Below, piece after piece: positions 7,422 to 15,795 of a DNA stretch of 30,673 bases. Position numbers and translations under genes: made by a program. How positions within the stretch are numbered: the stretch's first letter is position 1; the number at the start of each line of letters is the position of its first letter. The notes below the pieces were generated by a model that worked only from the letters and a program-made list of their open reading frames with translations, was not told the origin of the DNA and did no database searches. Source of the DNA: Oscillospiraceae bacterium (GTDB taxonomy: Bacteria > Bacillota > Clostridia > Oscillospirales > Ruminococcaceae); NCBI GenBank assembly GCA_003531585.1, contig DQFX01000010.1:1-30673 (forward strand), given 5' to 3'.

Positions 7422-8156
7422 ATGGAGGGACTTAGCTTCAAGCTTGAGATATTCGAAGGACCTCTGGACGCACTGCTCGCGCTGATACAGAAGCACAAGC
7501 TGAATATCCAGGACATCGAGATAAGCGTGCTGCTCGATCAGTTCATGCTGTACCTCAGCAGAATGGCGGAGGCTGACCTGGAGATCACCTCCGATTTCCT
7601 TGAGATGGCGGCGCGGCTCATAATGATAAAGTCTGCGGCGCTGCTTCCGCGGGAGGAAGCCGAGCAGATGAAACGCGAACTCCAGGGAGCGCTCATAGAG
7701 TACGCCCTGTGCAAGACCATGGCGGAGCGCCTGAAAAAACGCTACCTCGGCGACGTAGTTTTCGTCAGGGAACCTATGGAGCTTGACATCGACAAGTCTT
7801 ACCACAAGCTCCACCAGCCGGAGGAACTCATGCTTGCCTACAGCGCGCTCAACGAGCGAACCCGCAGGAAGGCAAGCTACCGCCCGAGGTCGATACGCCC
7901 GATCGTCGCGAAAAGCTACGTTACGGTGTTCACCGGAATTGTGGCGGTGCTGAAAAGCCTGCGAAGGAACGGAACCGTGCAGATGGACGAGCTTTACATG
8001 GGACAGCCCCGGTCGCGCACCGTGGCGACATTTCTTGCGCTACTTGAGCTTTCGAAAGAGGGCAGGATATTCATATCTGAGGACGGAAACAGCGTAAGGC
8101 TGCGGAGAAAGTCCGACGATGAACGACCCGCAGAAACGGAGGGAGCGGAGCAGTGA
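7422..8156 (+). CDS. scpA: Segregation and condensation protein A
   Basis: Kleisin subunit (244 residues) of the SMC-ScpA-ScpB condensin, which organises and separates replicated chromosomes in the cytoplasm. The N-terminus FKLEIFEGPLDALLALIQK is the hallmark of the family and binds the SMC neck. The middle (about residues 75-150) is charged and helical, and binds ScpB. The C-terminus contains a winged-helix (TVATFLALLELSKEGRIFI) that binds the SMC head. Length is normal. The stop overlaps the scpB start as GTGA, implying translational coupling and balanced synthesis of the two partners. Confidence 0.96.
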   Translation: MEGLSFKLEIFEGPLDALLALIQKHKLNIQDIEISVLLDQFMLYLSRMAEADLEITSDFLEMAARLIMIKSAALLPREEAEQMKRELQGALIEYALCKTMAERLKKRYLGDVVFVREPMELDIDKSYHKLHQPEELMLAYSALNERTRRKASYRPRSIRPIVAKSYVTVFTGIVAVLKSLRRNGTVQMDELYMGQPRSRTVATFLALLELSKEGRIFISEDGNSVRLRRKSDDERPAETEGAEQ

Positions 8157-8719
8157 AATTCAGCGAAGGAATGGCGGTAATTGAAGCCGTGCTGTTTGCG
8201 TGCGGCGAGCCGATAGACGCAGCGAAACTCTCCGAGGCATGCGAGATCGAAAAGGATACCGTACTCAAAATCATAGACCGCCTGAACGACCGGTACACGG
8301 AAAACGGAAGCGCGTTCCGGATAAACCGGCTCGGCGACAGCTACCAGATGATGACTCAGCCGCAGTTTGCGCCGTATATCAAAACCGCGCTGGAGACCCG
8401 CCGGCAGGTACCGCTGTCCCAGGCGGCGATGGAAGTTCTGGCTGTGGTGGCGTACAACCAGCCGGTCACCAAGAGTTTTGTGGAGCAGGTGCGCGGAGTC
8501 GACAGCTCCGGCGTTGTGAACAGTCTTGTGGAGCGCGATCTACTCGAGGAGTACGGAAGACTCGACCTGCCGGGACGTCCGATAGCCTACAAGACTACGG
8601 AGAACTTTCTGCGGTGCTTCGGGCTTACCGATATAAAGGGGCTTCCGGCGATACCGGACAGCACCGACCAGATAGATCTTGAGGAGTTCGACGAGATGAA
8701 TTTCAGCGGCAGCGATTAA
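8153..8719 (+). CDS. scpB: Segregation and condensation protein B
   Basis: Dimeric winged-helix kite protein (188 residues) that binds the ScpA linker in the SMC condensin complex. Two winged-helix domains are visible, about residues 1-80 and 85-165. The second holds the conserved QAAMEVLAVVAYNQPVTKSFVEQVRGVDSS and then GRPIAYKTTENFLRCFGL. The C-terminus is acidic. The start is the GTG at 8153, which overlaps the scpA stop by four bases. No separate Shine-Dalgarno is needed in such an arrangement, although GGAGCGGAG lies close upstream. Confidence 0.96.
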   Translation: MKFSEGMAVIEAVLFACGEPIDAAKLSEACEIEKDTVLKIIDRLNDRYTENGSAFRINRLGDSYQMMTQPQFAPYIKTALETRRQVPLSQAAMEVLAVVAYNQPVTKSFVEQVRGVDSSGVVNSLVERDLLEEYGRLDLPGRPIAYKTTENFLRCFGLTDIKGLPAIPDSTDQIDLEEFDEMNFSGSD

Positions 8720-8768
8720 GCGACTAGGCGGCTGAGTGGCTGAGCGAGTTTGCAGCGGAGGTGAGGAA

Positions 8769-9545
8769 ATGGGCTGGATAATTGCAGGTGCAGTTGTGGC
8801 AGTCATTCTCATTCTGCTCATGACCTCGGTAAAGGTGCGGTTCGACTACTCCGACCCCGGGGAACTCCGGCTGAAAATAAGCTGGCTTTTCGTAACGCTG
8901 GTGCGAATTCCGGCGAAAACCAAAAAGCAGAAGCGCCGCGACAAGAAGGCTGAGAAGGACGTGAAGTCCGCCGCTGAGCTTGAGAAATCGGAAGATCCCG
9001 GCGGCGGACGAACTGCGGACCCGCAGACGCTGAATGAAAGCAAGTCCGCTGAGCAGAATAAACCGCAGGAAACGCAAAAATCGCAGAAAACGGAGCGGGG
9101 AAAATCCGGGAAGCCTCCCAAATCTGACAAACCCAAGAGTCAGAAGCTGACGCTCAGCGATATTTTCGCGCTGGTCAAGCTGGTCTGGGACAGCCTCGGA
9201 AAGCCGCTGAAAAGGCTGCTTAAAGCGACCCGCGTCACCGGTTTCCGGCTTGATATCTCGGTTGGAGGAGACGACGCCGCGGACGCTGCGATAAAGTTCG
9301 GAAAAACCAACATGGCGGCGGGAGCGGCGCTTGCGTTCCTGGACGGCTGTTTTACGCTAAAAGACCCGAAGTTCAATGTGACCTGCAATTTCCAGAGCGA
9401 GCAGACCCGCACGGAATGCGGTTTCACGGCAAGGCTGACGGTGATAGCGGCGCTGGCTTTCCTGTTCTGGGTCGCAGGCAGGCTGATCAGGAACTACATG
9501 TCCCGCAAGGACGCGGCAGCCGCAGTTGATAAGCTAAGAAAGTAA
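8769..9545 (+). CDS. DUF2953 domain membrane-anchored protein
   Basis: Predicted 258-residue protein of the DUF2953 group; function unknown. There is one N-terminal membrane helix (about residues 2-20, WIIAGAVVAVILILL). The beta-rich start VKVRFDYSDPGELRLKISWLF follows, then a highly charged Lys/Glu/Ser linker (about 45-135). A C-terminal domain includes GFRLDISVGGDDAADAAIKFGKTN and a second hydrophobic helix near 225-245. The ATG at 8769 is preferred over one eleven codons earlier because GGAGGTGAGG sits directly upstream. In Clostridia and Bacilli such genes commonly sit next to scpB and the gerW/ytfJ gene, as here, and a link to sporulation has been proposed from that context. The linker length is larger than I would expect, but the reading frame is clean. 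Confidence 0.8.
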   Translation: MGWIIAGAVVAVILILLMTSVKVRFDYSDPGELRLKISWLFVTLVRIPAKTKKQKRRDKKAEKDVKSAAELEKSEDPGGGRTADPQTLNESKSAEQNKPQETQKSQKTERGKSGKPPKSDKPKSQKLTLSDIFALVKLVWDSLGKPLKRLLKATRVTGFRLDISVGGDDAADAAIKFGKTNMAAGAALAFLDGCFTLKDPKFNVTCNFQSEQTRTECGFTARLTVIAALAFLFWVAGRLIRNYMSRKDAAAAVDKLRK

Positions 9546-9577
9546 CATTAATATAAAGACTTGAAAGGAGTTTTATC

Positions 9578-9982
9578 ATGTCAAATGCAATTGAAGGAAT
9601 CCTCGGCGTTTCAATGGAGAAGATCCGCGAGATGGTGGACGTAAACACCATCATCGGCGATCCTATCTCCGCGCCTAATGGAACTACTATAATCCCGGTT
9701 TCTAAGGTGTCGTTCGGGTTTGCTTCCGGCGGCAGCGACCTTCCCACAAAGGCGGCTGAGAAGTTCGCAGGCGGAGCAGGCGCGGGCGTTACGGTAAAGC
9801 CGCAGGCGTTCATCGTGATCAAGACCGACGGCGACGTTGAACTGCTGGAGCTCGGCGGCGCAGGCAAGACCAGCCCGCTGGAAGGCGTTGTAGAGGCTAT
9901 TCCGGGCGTTATCGGGAAGATAAGGGATCTTGTCGGCAAGAAAAACAGCGATTCCGCAGACGAATCTGACGACGCTGAATAA
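9578..9982 (+). CDS. gerW: GerW family sporulation protein (YtfJ)
   Basis: Predicted 134-residue protein of the GerW/YtfJ family. In Bacillus subtilis the homologue is made in the forespore and is needed for proper spore germination receptor function. The sequence covers the whole family: IEGILGVSMEKIREMVDVNT at the start, GDPISAPNGTTIIPVSKVSFGF, a Gly-rich GGAGAGVTVKPQAFIVI core and a C-terminal helical segment. AAAGGAG precedes the ATG. It is 32 bases after the DUF2953 gene and 57 before the carboxypeptidase. Its presence suggests sporulation ancestry, but many Ruminococcaceae that do not visibly sporulate keep this gene, so it does not prove spore formation. Confidence 0.92.
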   Translation: MSNAIEGILGVSMEKIREMVDVNTIIGDPISAPNGTTIIPVSKVSFGFASGGSDLPTKAAEKFAGGAGAGVTVKPQAFIVIKTDGDVELLELGGAGKTSPLEGVVEAIPGVIGKIRDLVGKKNSDSADESDDAE

Positions 9983-10039
9983 AATCCGCTGATACTGCGC
10001 ACCCTATGATGGAAGAAATTACATCAGAGAGGTGCAGAT

Positions 10040-11167
10040 ATGAAGCGACAATTAAGAAAATTCACGGCGGTACTCGCCGCTTTGGCGGCGGCCGCGGGAA
10101 TCTCCGTGACGGTCGGAGCGGCTCCGGAAAACATTTCGGCGGTCAGCGCGATAGTCATTGAGGCGGACACCGGCACGGCGCTCTGGGAAAAGAACGCCGA
10201 CGAACACCGCGCGATGGCAAGTACCACGAAGATCATGACCGCCCTGCTTACCATTGAAGCCGGCGACCTCGACCGGGAATTCACCGTGGATCCGCTCGCG
10301 ATACTTGTCGAGGGGACTTCCATGGGTCTGCGCGAGGGCGACCGGGTGTCCCGGCGCGACCTGCTTTACGGGATACTGCTCCCTTCGGGGAACGACGCGG
10401 CAAACGCGGCGGCGGTCTCGGTAAGCGGAAGCATAGGCGCGTTCGTGGAGCTGATGAACTCCAGGGCGCAGGAGCTGGGACTTTCCAACACGCATTTCGT
10501 CACGCCCTCCGGTCTTGACGCCGATGGGCACTACACCACCGCCCGCGATCTCGCAAAACTTGCGGCGTTCGCGATGAAGAACGAGGTGTTCCGCGAGGTG
10601 GCGGCGTGTAAGTCGGCGGAGGTGGAGTTCGGGAATCCGCCGTATAAACGTACGCTGTACAACTCCAACAAAATGCTCAGGCGCTACGATGGCGCGATCG
10701 GCGTCAAGACCGGATTCACGGACAACGCGCGCAGGTGCCTGGTTTCTGCGGCTGAGCGCGGCGGAGTTACCCTGGTCGCGGTAACGCTCAACGCCGGAGA
10801 CGACTGGAACGACCACGCCAAAATGCTGGACTACGGCTTCACGAAGGTGAAGGCGTACCCGCTGGAGACTTCCTGCACGAACAGGGTCGCCGTCGCGGGA
10901 ACAGGTCAGAGCGTTGGAGTTTACGCGCAGGCGCGCACACTGGCGCTCACTCCGGAGCAGCGCACCAGGATCGCCCGGGAAGTCTACCTCCCGGGGTTCG
11001 TTTACGGGAGCGTCGGCAGGGGAGACCAGCTCGGGGAGATCAGGTTCCTGCTTGACGGGAAGGTCGTGTGCACCTGCCCGCTGCTGGCTGATTCAGCCGT
11101 GGAGGCGGACGACACCGAGCCGGGATTCTTTGAAACGATACTGTCAAAACTGGGAATATATGTGTAG
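10040..11167 (+). CDS. D-alanyl-D-alanine carboxypeptidase (DacF/PBP5 type, S11)
   Basis: Secreted or membrane-associated penicillin-binding protein of 375 residues that trims the terminal D-Ala from peptidoglycan stem peptides. The three active-site motifs are all present: STTK (Ser61, Lys64), SGN (116-118) and KTG (223-225). An N-terminal signal peptide (about residues 1-27) precedes the catalytic domain. A smaller beta-rich C-terminal domain (about 265-340) follows, and an amphipathic C-terminal helix (FFETILSKLGIYV) probably holds it at the membrane. GAGAGGTG precedes the ATG. The neighbourhood (scpAB, DUF2953, GerW) is that of the sporulation-linked DacF in Clostridia, so a DacF-like role in spore cortex or general wall trimming is likely. 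The symbol is left open. Confidence 0.92.
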   Translation: MKRQLRKFTAVLAALAAAAGISVTVGAAPENISAVSAIVIEADTGTALWEKNADEHRAMASTTKIMTALLTIEAGDLDREFTVDPLAILVEGTSMGLREGDRVSRRDLLYGILLPSGNDAANAAAVSVSGSIGAFVELMNSRAQELGLSNTHFVTPSGLDADGHYTTARDLAKLAAFAMKNEVFREVAACKSAEVEFGNPPYKRTLYNSNKMLRRYDGAIGVKTGFTDNARRCLVSAAERGGVTLVAVTLNAGDDWNDHAKMLDYGFTKVKAYPLETSCTNRVAVAGTGQSVGVYAQARTLALTPEQRTRIAREVYLPGFVYGSVGRGDQLGEIRFLLDGKVVCTCPLLADSAVEADDTEPGFFETILSKLGIYV

Positions 11168-11226
11168 ATAAATTGCGCAGTGATGCGCTGATTCCGCCCG
11201 GGAGGGCGTACATAGAGAGGATAAAT

Positions 11227-11976
11227 ATGGAAAAGGTTAGAATTCAGAAGATCATTGCAGACAGCGGAAGATGCTCACGCAGAAAGGCGGAGGAACTGAT
11301 CTCCGCCGGCGTAGTCACGGTCAACGGCAGACCCTGCTCCCTGGGAGATAAGGCTGACCCGTATAACGACCTGATATGCGTCGAGGGCGAGGAGATAGCT
11401 GCGGAGCGCGCAGAAAAGCGCTACATCATGCTTAACAAACCGCGCGGCTACGTAACGTCCATGGCGGACGAGATGGGCAGGAAAGTAGCTTCAGACCTGC
11501 TGACCGACGTTCCCGAGCGGGTTTACCCGGTGGGAAGGCTCGACCGCAACTCCGAGGGTCTGCTTATTTTCACGAACGACGGCGAGTTCGCGAACGACAT
11601 CATGCACCCGTCGAAGCACGTTCCCAAGACATACCGTGTTACCATTGACGGAATGGTAAACGAGGATCAGCTTTCCCGGCTGATGTCCGGCGTGGAGCTT
11701 GACGACGGCGTAAAGACGCTCCCATGCACGGTGGAGGTGCTGTCCGAATCCCCGGAAAGAACTGTGCTCCGCTTCGTCATCAAGGAGGGCAGAAACCGCC
11801 AGATACGCCGCATGTGCACCGCAGTAGGACTTGAGGTCGGCAGACTGCGCCGTATCGCCATCGGCGGTGTGAAGCTCGGAATGCTCAAGCCCGGCGCCTA
11901 CCGCGACCTGACCAAGGACGAGCTGCGTTCTCTTCGTGCTTCTGTCGGAAAAGGTCAGAACAGGAGAGGCAAATGA
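11227..11976 (+). CDS. rluB: 23S rRNA pseudouridine synthase, RluB/RsuA family
   Basis: Cytoplasmic RNA-modifying enzyme of 249 residues that isomerises a uridine in 23S rRNA (position 2605 in the E. coli enzyme). An S4 RNA-binding domain (about residues 4-50, RIQKIIADSGRCSRRKAEE) precedes the catalytic domain. The motif GRLDRNSEGLL supplies the catalytic Asp106, and KEGRNRQIRRMC is the conserved C-terminal signature. The start at 11227 is chosen over one eighteen codons upstream because GAGAGGA sits six bases before it and the S4 domain begins there. It ends the operon; beyond it is only a weak stem (AACCAT/ATGGTT, 12037-12056) followed by T, which may terminate transcription. Confidence 0.92.
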   Translation: MEKVRIQKIIADSGRCSRRKAEELISAGVVTVNGRPCSLGDKADPYNDLICVEGEEIAAERAEKRYIMLNKPRGYVTSMADEMGRKVASDLLTDVPERVYPVGRLDRNSEGLLIFTNDGEFANDIMHPSKHVPKTYRVTIDGMVNEDQLSRLMSGVELDDGVKTLPCTVEVLSESPERTVLRFVIKEGRNRQIRRMCTAVGLEVGRLRRIAIGGVKLGMLKPGAYRDLTKDELRSLRASVGKGQNRRGK

Positions 11977-12080
11977 TTTTCGCATTCAAGCGATGATTTG
12001 AGAATTATAAAGATTTGTTGAAATTGACAAAATTTTAACCATTTCATGCGATGGTTTTAATGCATAAGATAAAAAATGCA

Positions 12081-12127
12081 AAAATCTCAGATTTTCGCTT
12101 GAGTTTTCATATTCAATGTAGTATAAT
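12081..12127 (+). promoter_or_regulatory. Promoter with upstream palindrome, carboxyl-transfer operon
   Basis: TTGAGT (12099-12104) and perfect TATAAT (12122-12127) are 17 bases apart. Immediately upstream is a perfect 7-bp inverted repeat, AAAATCT (12081-12087) with AGATTTT (12089-12095), which extends by two further pairs after one mismatch. The palindrome touches the -35 box and is a plausible regulator site. Confidence 0.7.
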
Positions 12128-12203
12128 TATTGTGGATAAATTTTAATTAAGACGGGGCAGCTATGTCTGCACCGATCTCAATAGCAGGTATGGAGGAGAA
12201 AAA

Positions 12204-13529
12204 ATGGCGTTTTCAAAGACACTGGCTGAGATGGAACAGAACGTTCCTGACAGCGACGCAAGAAAGAAACTGAATGCCCTCTTCGACGAGGACAGCTTTA
12301 ACGAGCTCGACAAGTTCCTGTCGGCTGACGGAGCTGTAGGCAGCGTAGTATCCGGCTACGGCACAGTAAACGGAGCGACTGTTTACGCTTACGCACAGGA
12401 CGTTTCCGTTAAGGGCGGCGCAGTTGACAAGAGCGCGGCTCTCAAGATCAAGAAGCTGTATGAGCTCGCTGCAAAGAACGGCGCTCCCGTTGTCGCAGTA
12501 TTCGACAGCAAGGGCGGCGACATCAACGAGGGTATGGAAGTACTCGCTGACTACGGCGACATAATCAAGGCTTCCGCTGCTATTTCCGGCGTAGTTCCGC
12601 AGATCGCGGTCATCACCGGCGTATGCGCAGGCGCGGCTGCCGTCATCGCTTCCATGGCTGACGTTACGATCATGACAGAGAAGGCTGAGCTGTTCCTGAA
12701 CGCTCCGTTCAACACACCCGACGGCAAGCTCGAGGGCGCAGGCAAGGCTGCAAACGCCGCTAAGTCCGGCGTTGCCGATATCCTTGCTAAGGACGACGCA
12801 GAGGCTATCGCAAAGGCTAAGAAGCTGGCTGCTATCCTTCCTGCAAATAACATCTCCCTCGCAGGCAACGATGATTTCGCAGAGAACGACGCTGCGGTTT
12901 CCGCTTCCATGAAGGGCGCTGACCTTGTTGCGGCTCTCGCTGACAAGAACTCCACTGTAGAGCTCGGTGCTGAGTTCGGCACCGCTGCTTACACCGCATT
13001 CGCAAGCGTTAACTGGGCAACCGTAGCTTTCGTAGCTACCGATAAGGCTGCAAAGCTCACCGCTGCTGACTGCGCTAAGATCGCAAGATTCGTTCAGCTC
13101 GCTGACGTATTCTCCATTCCGGTAGTTACAGTTATAAACACCGAGGGCTTCGAGGCTTCCAGCGCTGCTGAGCTTGCAGGCTCCGTACGCGACGCCGCTA
13201 AGCTCGCTCAGGTTTACGCTTCCGCTACCACGACCAAGATCAACCTCATCACCGGCAAGGCAATCGGCGCGGCTTACGCTGCATTCGACAGCGCTGACAT
13301 TTCCTACGCATGGGAGAAGGCTGTTATCGCTCCGATGAGCCCCGAGGCTGTCAAGGTATTCATGGGCGAAGAGGCTGACACCACTCCGTTCAAGGCTGCT
13401 TCCCTCGGCATGATCGACGGCGTTATCGCTGCTGAGGATACCAAGCAGGCAGTTGCTTCCGCTGTTGACCTCTGCTCCAGCAAGAGAGTAGCTGCTCCCA
13501 CCAGAAAGCACGTTAATTTCGTATTTTAA
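12204..13529 (+). CDS. Diverged acyl-CoA carboxyltransferase (12S / MmdA-like)
   Basis: Predicted 441-residue subunit of the carboxyl transferase family that moves CO2 between biotin and an acyl-CoA. Family features run end to end: SGYGTVNGATVYAYAQDVSVKGG (51-72), DSKGGDINEGMEVLADYG (101-118), SGVVPQIAVITGVCAG (128-143), the second-domain IPVVTVINTEGF (305-316), ISYAW and the C-terminal RKHVNFVF. The chain is about 70 residues shorter than typical PccB or MmdA. The oxyanion-hole motifs that normally read GGA appear as GAA in both halves (143-145 and 355-357), and the usual DxPGFLPG reads NTEGFEAS. Composition is Ala/Lys-rich, with narrow codon use typical of high expression. GGAGGAG precedes the ATG. 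The following biotin carrier and 5S-like subunit make a transcarboxylase-type complex likely; the CoA substrate is unknown. Confidence 0.85.
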   Translation: MAFSKTLAEMEQNVPDSDARKKLNALFDEDSFNELDKFLSADGAVGSVVSGYGTVNGATVYAYAQDVSVKGGAVDKSAALKIKKLYELAAKNGAPVVAVFDSKGGDINEGMEVLADYGDIIKASAAISGVVPQIAVITGVCAGAAAVIASMADVTIMTEKAELFLNAPFNTPDGKLEGAGKAANAAKSGVADILAKDDAEAIAKAKKLAAILPANNISLAGNDDFAENDAAVSASMKGADLVAALADKNSTVELGAEFGTAAYTAFASVNWATVAFVATDKAAKLTAADCAKIARFVQLADVFSIPVVTVINTEGFEASSAAELAGSVRDAAKLAQVYASATTTKINLITGKAIGAAYAAFDSADISYAWEKAVIAPMSPEAVKVFMGEEADTTPFKAASLGMIDGVIAAEDTKQAVASAVDLCSSKRVAAPTRKHVNFVF

Positions 13530-13553
13530 TTAAAACATAGAGAGGTTTTTGAC

Positions 13554-13916
13554 ATGAAAAGATACACCATCACAGTAAACGGCAATGCATACGATGTAAC
13601 TGTTGACGAGGCTGACGGCTCCGCAGCCCCCGTTGCTGCTCCCGCTCCCAAGAAGGCAGCTCCCGCTAAGAAGGCTGCTGCCCCCGCTGGCGCACAGGGC
13701 AACGCAACCGTTAACGCTCCTATGAACGGCACTATCGTCGACGTTAAGGTCAAGGTAGGCGATAAGGTTACAAACGGCACCGTTATCGCAGTTCTCGAGG
13801 CTATGAAGATGGAGAACGACATCGTTTCCGATAAGGACGGCGTTGTTGCTTCCGTTAACGTTAACAAGGGCGACGCTGTTGAGACCGGCGCTGTTGTTGC
13901 TACACTGAACGCGTAA
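13554..13916 (+). CDS. Biotin carboxyl carrier subunit
   Basis: Small (120-residue) swinging-arm protein. The C-terminal biotinyl domain (about residues 50-120) contains the canonical EAMKMEND site with biotin-accepting Lys85. It is preceded by a flexible Ala/Pro/Lys linker (about 24-48) and a short N-terminal strand segment, MKRYTITVNGNAYDVTVDE, typical of the carriers of oxaloacetate decarboxylase, methylmalonyl-CoA decarboxylase and transcarboxylase (1.3S). It sits 24 bases after the 12S-like gene and 18 before the 5S-like gene, so the arm most likely shuttles carboxyl groups between these two partners. AGAGAGG precedes the ATG. Confidence 0.93.
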   Translation: MKRYTITVNGNAYDVTVDEADGSAAPVAAPAPKKAAPAKKAAAPAGAQGNATVNAPMNGTIVDVKVKVGDKVTNGTVIAVLEAMKMENDIVSDKDGVVASVNVNKGDAVETGAVVATLNA

Positions 13917-13934
13917 TTATTAAGGAGAACAGAA

Positions 13935-15338
13935 ATGGCAAAATTAAAGATAACTGAAACCGTTCTTCGTGACGCGCACCAGTCCCTGCTTGCCACAAGA
14001 ATGTCTATGGACGAAATGCGTCCTATCCTCTCCGAGATGGACAAGATCGGCTTCTACTCCGCTGAGTGCTGGGGCGGCGCGACCTTCGATTCCTGCATAC
14101 GCTTCCTGGACGAGGATCCGTGGGAGAGACTCCGTATCCTGAGAAAGGAAATGCCGAACACCAAGCTCCAGATGCTGTTCAGAGGTCAGAACATGCTGGG
14201 TTACCGTCACTATGCTGACGACCTGGTAGAGTACTTCGTTCAGAAGTCCATCGCAAATGGTATCGACATTATCCGTATCTTCGACGCACTGAACGATATC
14301 CGCAACCTCGAGACCGCCATCAAGGCAGCCAAGAAGGAGCAGGGTCACGCACAGGTAGCTATTTCCTACACCCTCGGCGAGGTATTCACCCATGAGTATT
14401 ACATGAACTACGCTAAGCAGATCGAGAATGCCGGCGCAGATTCCATCTGCATCAAGGATATGGCAGCTCTGCTGACTCCTTATGAGGCTGCAAGCCTTGT
14501 AAAGGATCTGAAGGCTACCGTTAAGATCCCGATCCAGCTTCACACCCACTATACTTCCGGCCTTGCTTCCATGTGCATCATCAAGGCTGTTGAGGCAGGC
14601 GTTGACGGCGTCGATACCGCTATGTCCCCGCTCGCACTGGGTACTTCCCACGCTCCGACTGAGTCCATCGTGGCTACATTCCAGGGCACAGAGTATGACA
14701 CAGGTCTTGATCTCGTGAAGCTGAACTCTATCCGTGACTATTTCATGAAGCTCCGCAAAAAGTACATCGACAACGGCCTGCTGGATCCCTCCATGCTGGC
14801 TACCAATACCAACGCGCTGATCTATCAGGTTCCGGGCGGAATGCTCTCCAACCTGCTGTCTCAGCTTAAGCAGGCTGGCAAGGCTGATCAGCTCGAGGCT
14901 GTTCTTCAGGAAGTTCCGCGTGTTCGTAAGGATTCCGGCTTCCCGCCCCTCGTTACACCTACCTCACAGATCGTTGGTACTCAGGCTGTGTTCAACGTAA
15001 TTACAGGTGAGCGCTACAAGACTGTTACCAAGGAGTTCAAGGGTCTCGTTAAGGGCGAATACGGCAAGACTCCTGTCGCAATCGATCCTGAGTTCCAGAA
15101 GAAGATCCTCGGCGCAGAGGAGCCCATCACCTGCCGCCCTGCCGACCTTCTCAAGCCCGAGTTCGACACAATGAAGGAAGAGGTCAAGCAGTACGTTGAG
15201 AACGCTTCCGTTGAGGATGTGCTCACTTACGCAATGTTCCCGAAGGTTGCTCCGAAGTTCTTCGAGAAGCGCCGCGACAGACAGGTAGGCATCGACGCTG
15301 ACCATGCTGACAAGACCAACAAGGTTCACCCCGTCTGA
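13935..15338 (+). CDS. Oxaloacetate decarboxylase alpha / 5S-type carboxyltransferase
   Basis: Cytoplasmic TIM-barrel carboxyltransferase of 467 residues (pyruvate carboxylase subunit B / OadA / transcarboxylase 5S group) that moves CO2 between oxaloacetate and biotin. The HMGL-like barrel (about residues 4-270) contains the metal ligand Asp13 in LRDAHQS, the carbamylated lysine in ICIKDMA (Lys174) and metal ligands His203 and His205 in QLHTHYTSG. The conserved C-terminal domain (about 300-460) includes GGMLSNL and FPKVAPKFF. It stops before any biotin domain; that function is on the separate carrier gene just upstream. AAGGAG precedes the ATG. The absence of an OadB-type sodium pump nearby argues against a membrane decarboxylase, although such a gene could lie elsewhere. 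Confidence 0.94.
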   Translation: MAKLKITETVLRDAHQSLLATRMSMDEMRPILSEMDKIGFYSAECWGGATFDSCIRFLDEDPWERLRILRKEMPNTKLQMLFRGQNMLGYRHYADDLVEYFVQKSIANGIDIIRIFDALNDIRNLETAIKAAKKEQGHAQVAISYTLGEVFTHEYYMNYAKQIENAGADSICIKDMAALLTPYEAASLVKDLKATVKIPIQLHTHYTSGLASMCIIKAVEAGVDGVDTAMSPLALGTSHAPTESIVATFQGTEYDTGLDLVKLNSIRDYFMKLRKKYIDNGLLDPSMLATNTNALIYQVPGGMLSNLLSQLKQAGKADQLEAVLQEVPRVRKDSGFPPLVTPTSQIVGTQAVFNVITGERYKTVTKEFKGLVKGEYGKTPVAIDPEFQKKILGAEEPITCRPADLLKPEFDTMKEEVKQYVENASVEDVLTYAMFPKVAPKFFEKRRDRQVGIDADHADKTNKVHPV

Positions 15339-15351
15339 TAACTGAATTTAT

Positions 15352-15390
15352 ATGTCCCTGCGGCTACGGCTGCGGGGACATTTTGTTTTT
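15352..15390 (+). terminator. Terminator of the carboxyl-transfer operon
   Basis: TGTCCCTGC (15352-15360) pairs with GCGGGGACA (15372-15380) with one G-U pair, followed by TTTTGTTTTT. Between here and 15575 no gene or clear motif is seen. Confidence 0.85.
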
Positions 15391-15577
15391 AACATGAAAA
15401 TCGGCGGATTGTCGAAAATGCATAAATAGTGTGTAATTGATGTGAAATCGGAGTGGGCGATAAATGGAACAGGGAACACCCGCGAGCGTGATTGTAATAG
15501 GAAATACAGGAAAATTGCGATGATATCGTTTACACTGCGGTTTTGCTGATTTTTCGGCGATTTGCACAAATGAATGA

Positions 15578-15628
15578 TTACAAACCGGTTACAAAACGGT
15601 TACAAATTCGGTAACAGCAAAGTAACAA
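15578..15628 (+). repeat. Five heptamers in 11-bp phase (candidate operator array)
   Basis: TTACAAA occurs at 15578, 15589 and 15600, followed by GTAACAG at 15611 and GTAACAA at 15622. All five start exactly 11 bases apart, so they lie on one face of the helix. Units two and three are identical over ten bases (CGGTTACAAA). The array is about 320 bases upstream of the sugar-binding lipoprotein gene and probably binds a cooperating activator or repressor. Confidence 0.65.
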
Positions 15629-15747
15629 CAAGGCATGAACGTCAAGGAAATCGCATTAACTAGCGGATAAATTTAGTTAACAAAAAAAATAAACTGAAAT
15701 CAACAATTCATGCCTTTGTATTGTGAATATGAACAAGAGGTGAAAAT

Positions 15748-15763
15748 TGAAAACGTTTTCCCA
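15748..15763. promoter_or_regulatory. CG-centred palindrome, LacI/CcpA-type operator candidate
   Basis: A perfect 12-bp palindrome GAAAACGTTTTC (15749-15760) in the context TTGAAAACGTTTTCCC matches the LacI/CcpA cre pattern except for its last position. A second, imperfect CG-centred site, TGAAACGCTTCA, lies at 15851-15862. Both flank the likely promoter of the transporter operon, so sugar-responsive repression or catabolite control is likely. Confidence 0.55.
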
Positions 15764-15795
15764 TTTTTTCTGTTCAAAAAGTTCTAAAAAAGGGG

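Noticed and set aside
12213..13511. A 432-codon minus-strand ORF
   Set aside because: It mirrors the carboxyltransferase gene almost exactly; its Ser/Leu/Gly-rich composition is that of reverse-complemented GCT and AAG codons.
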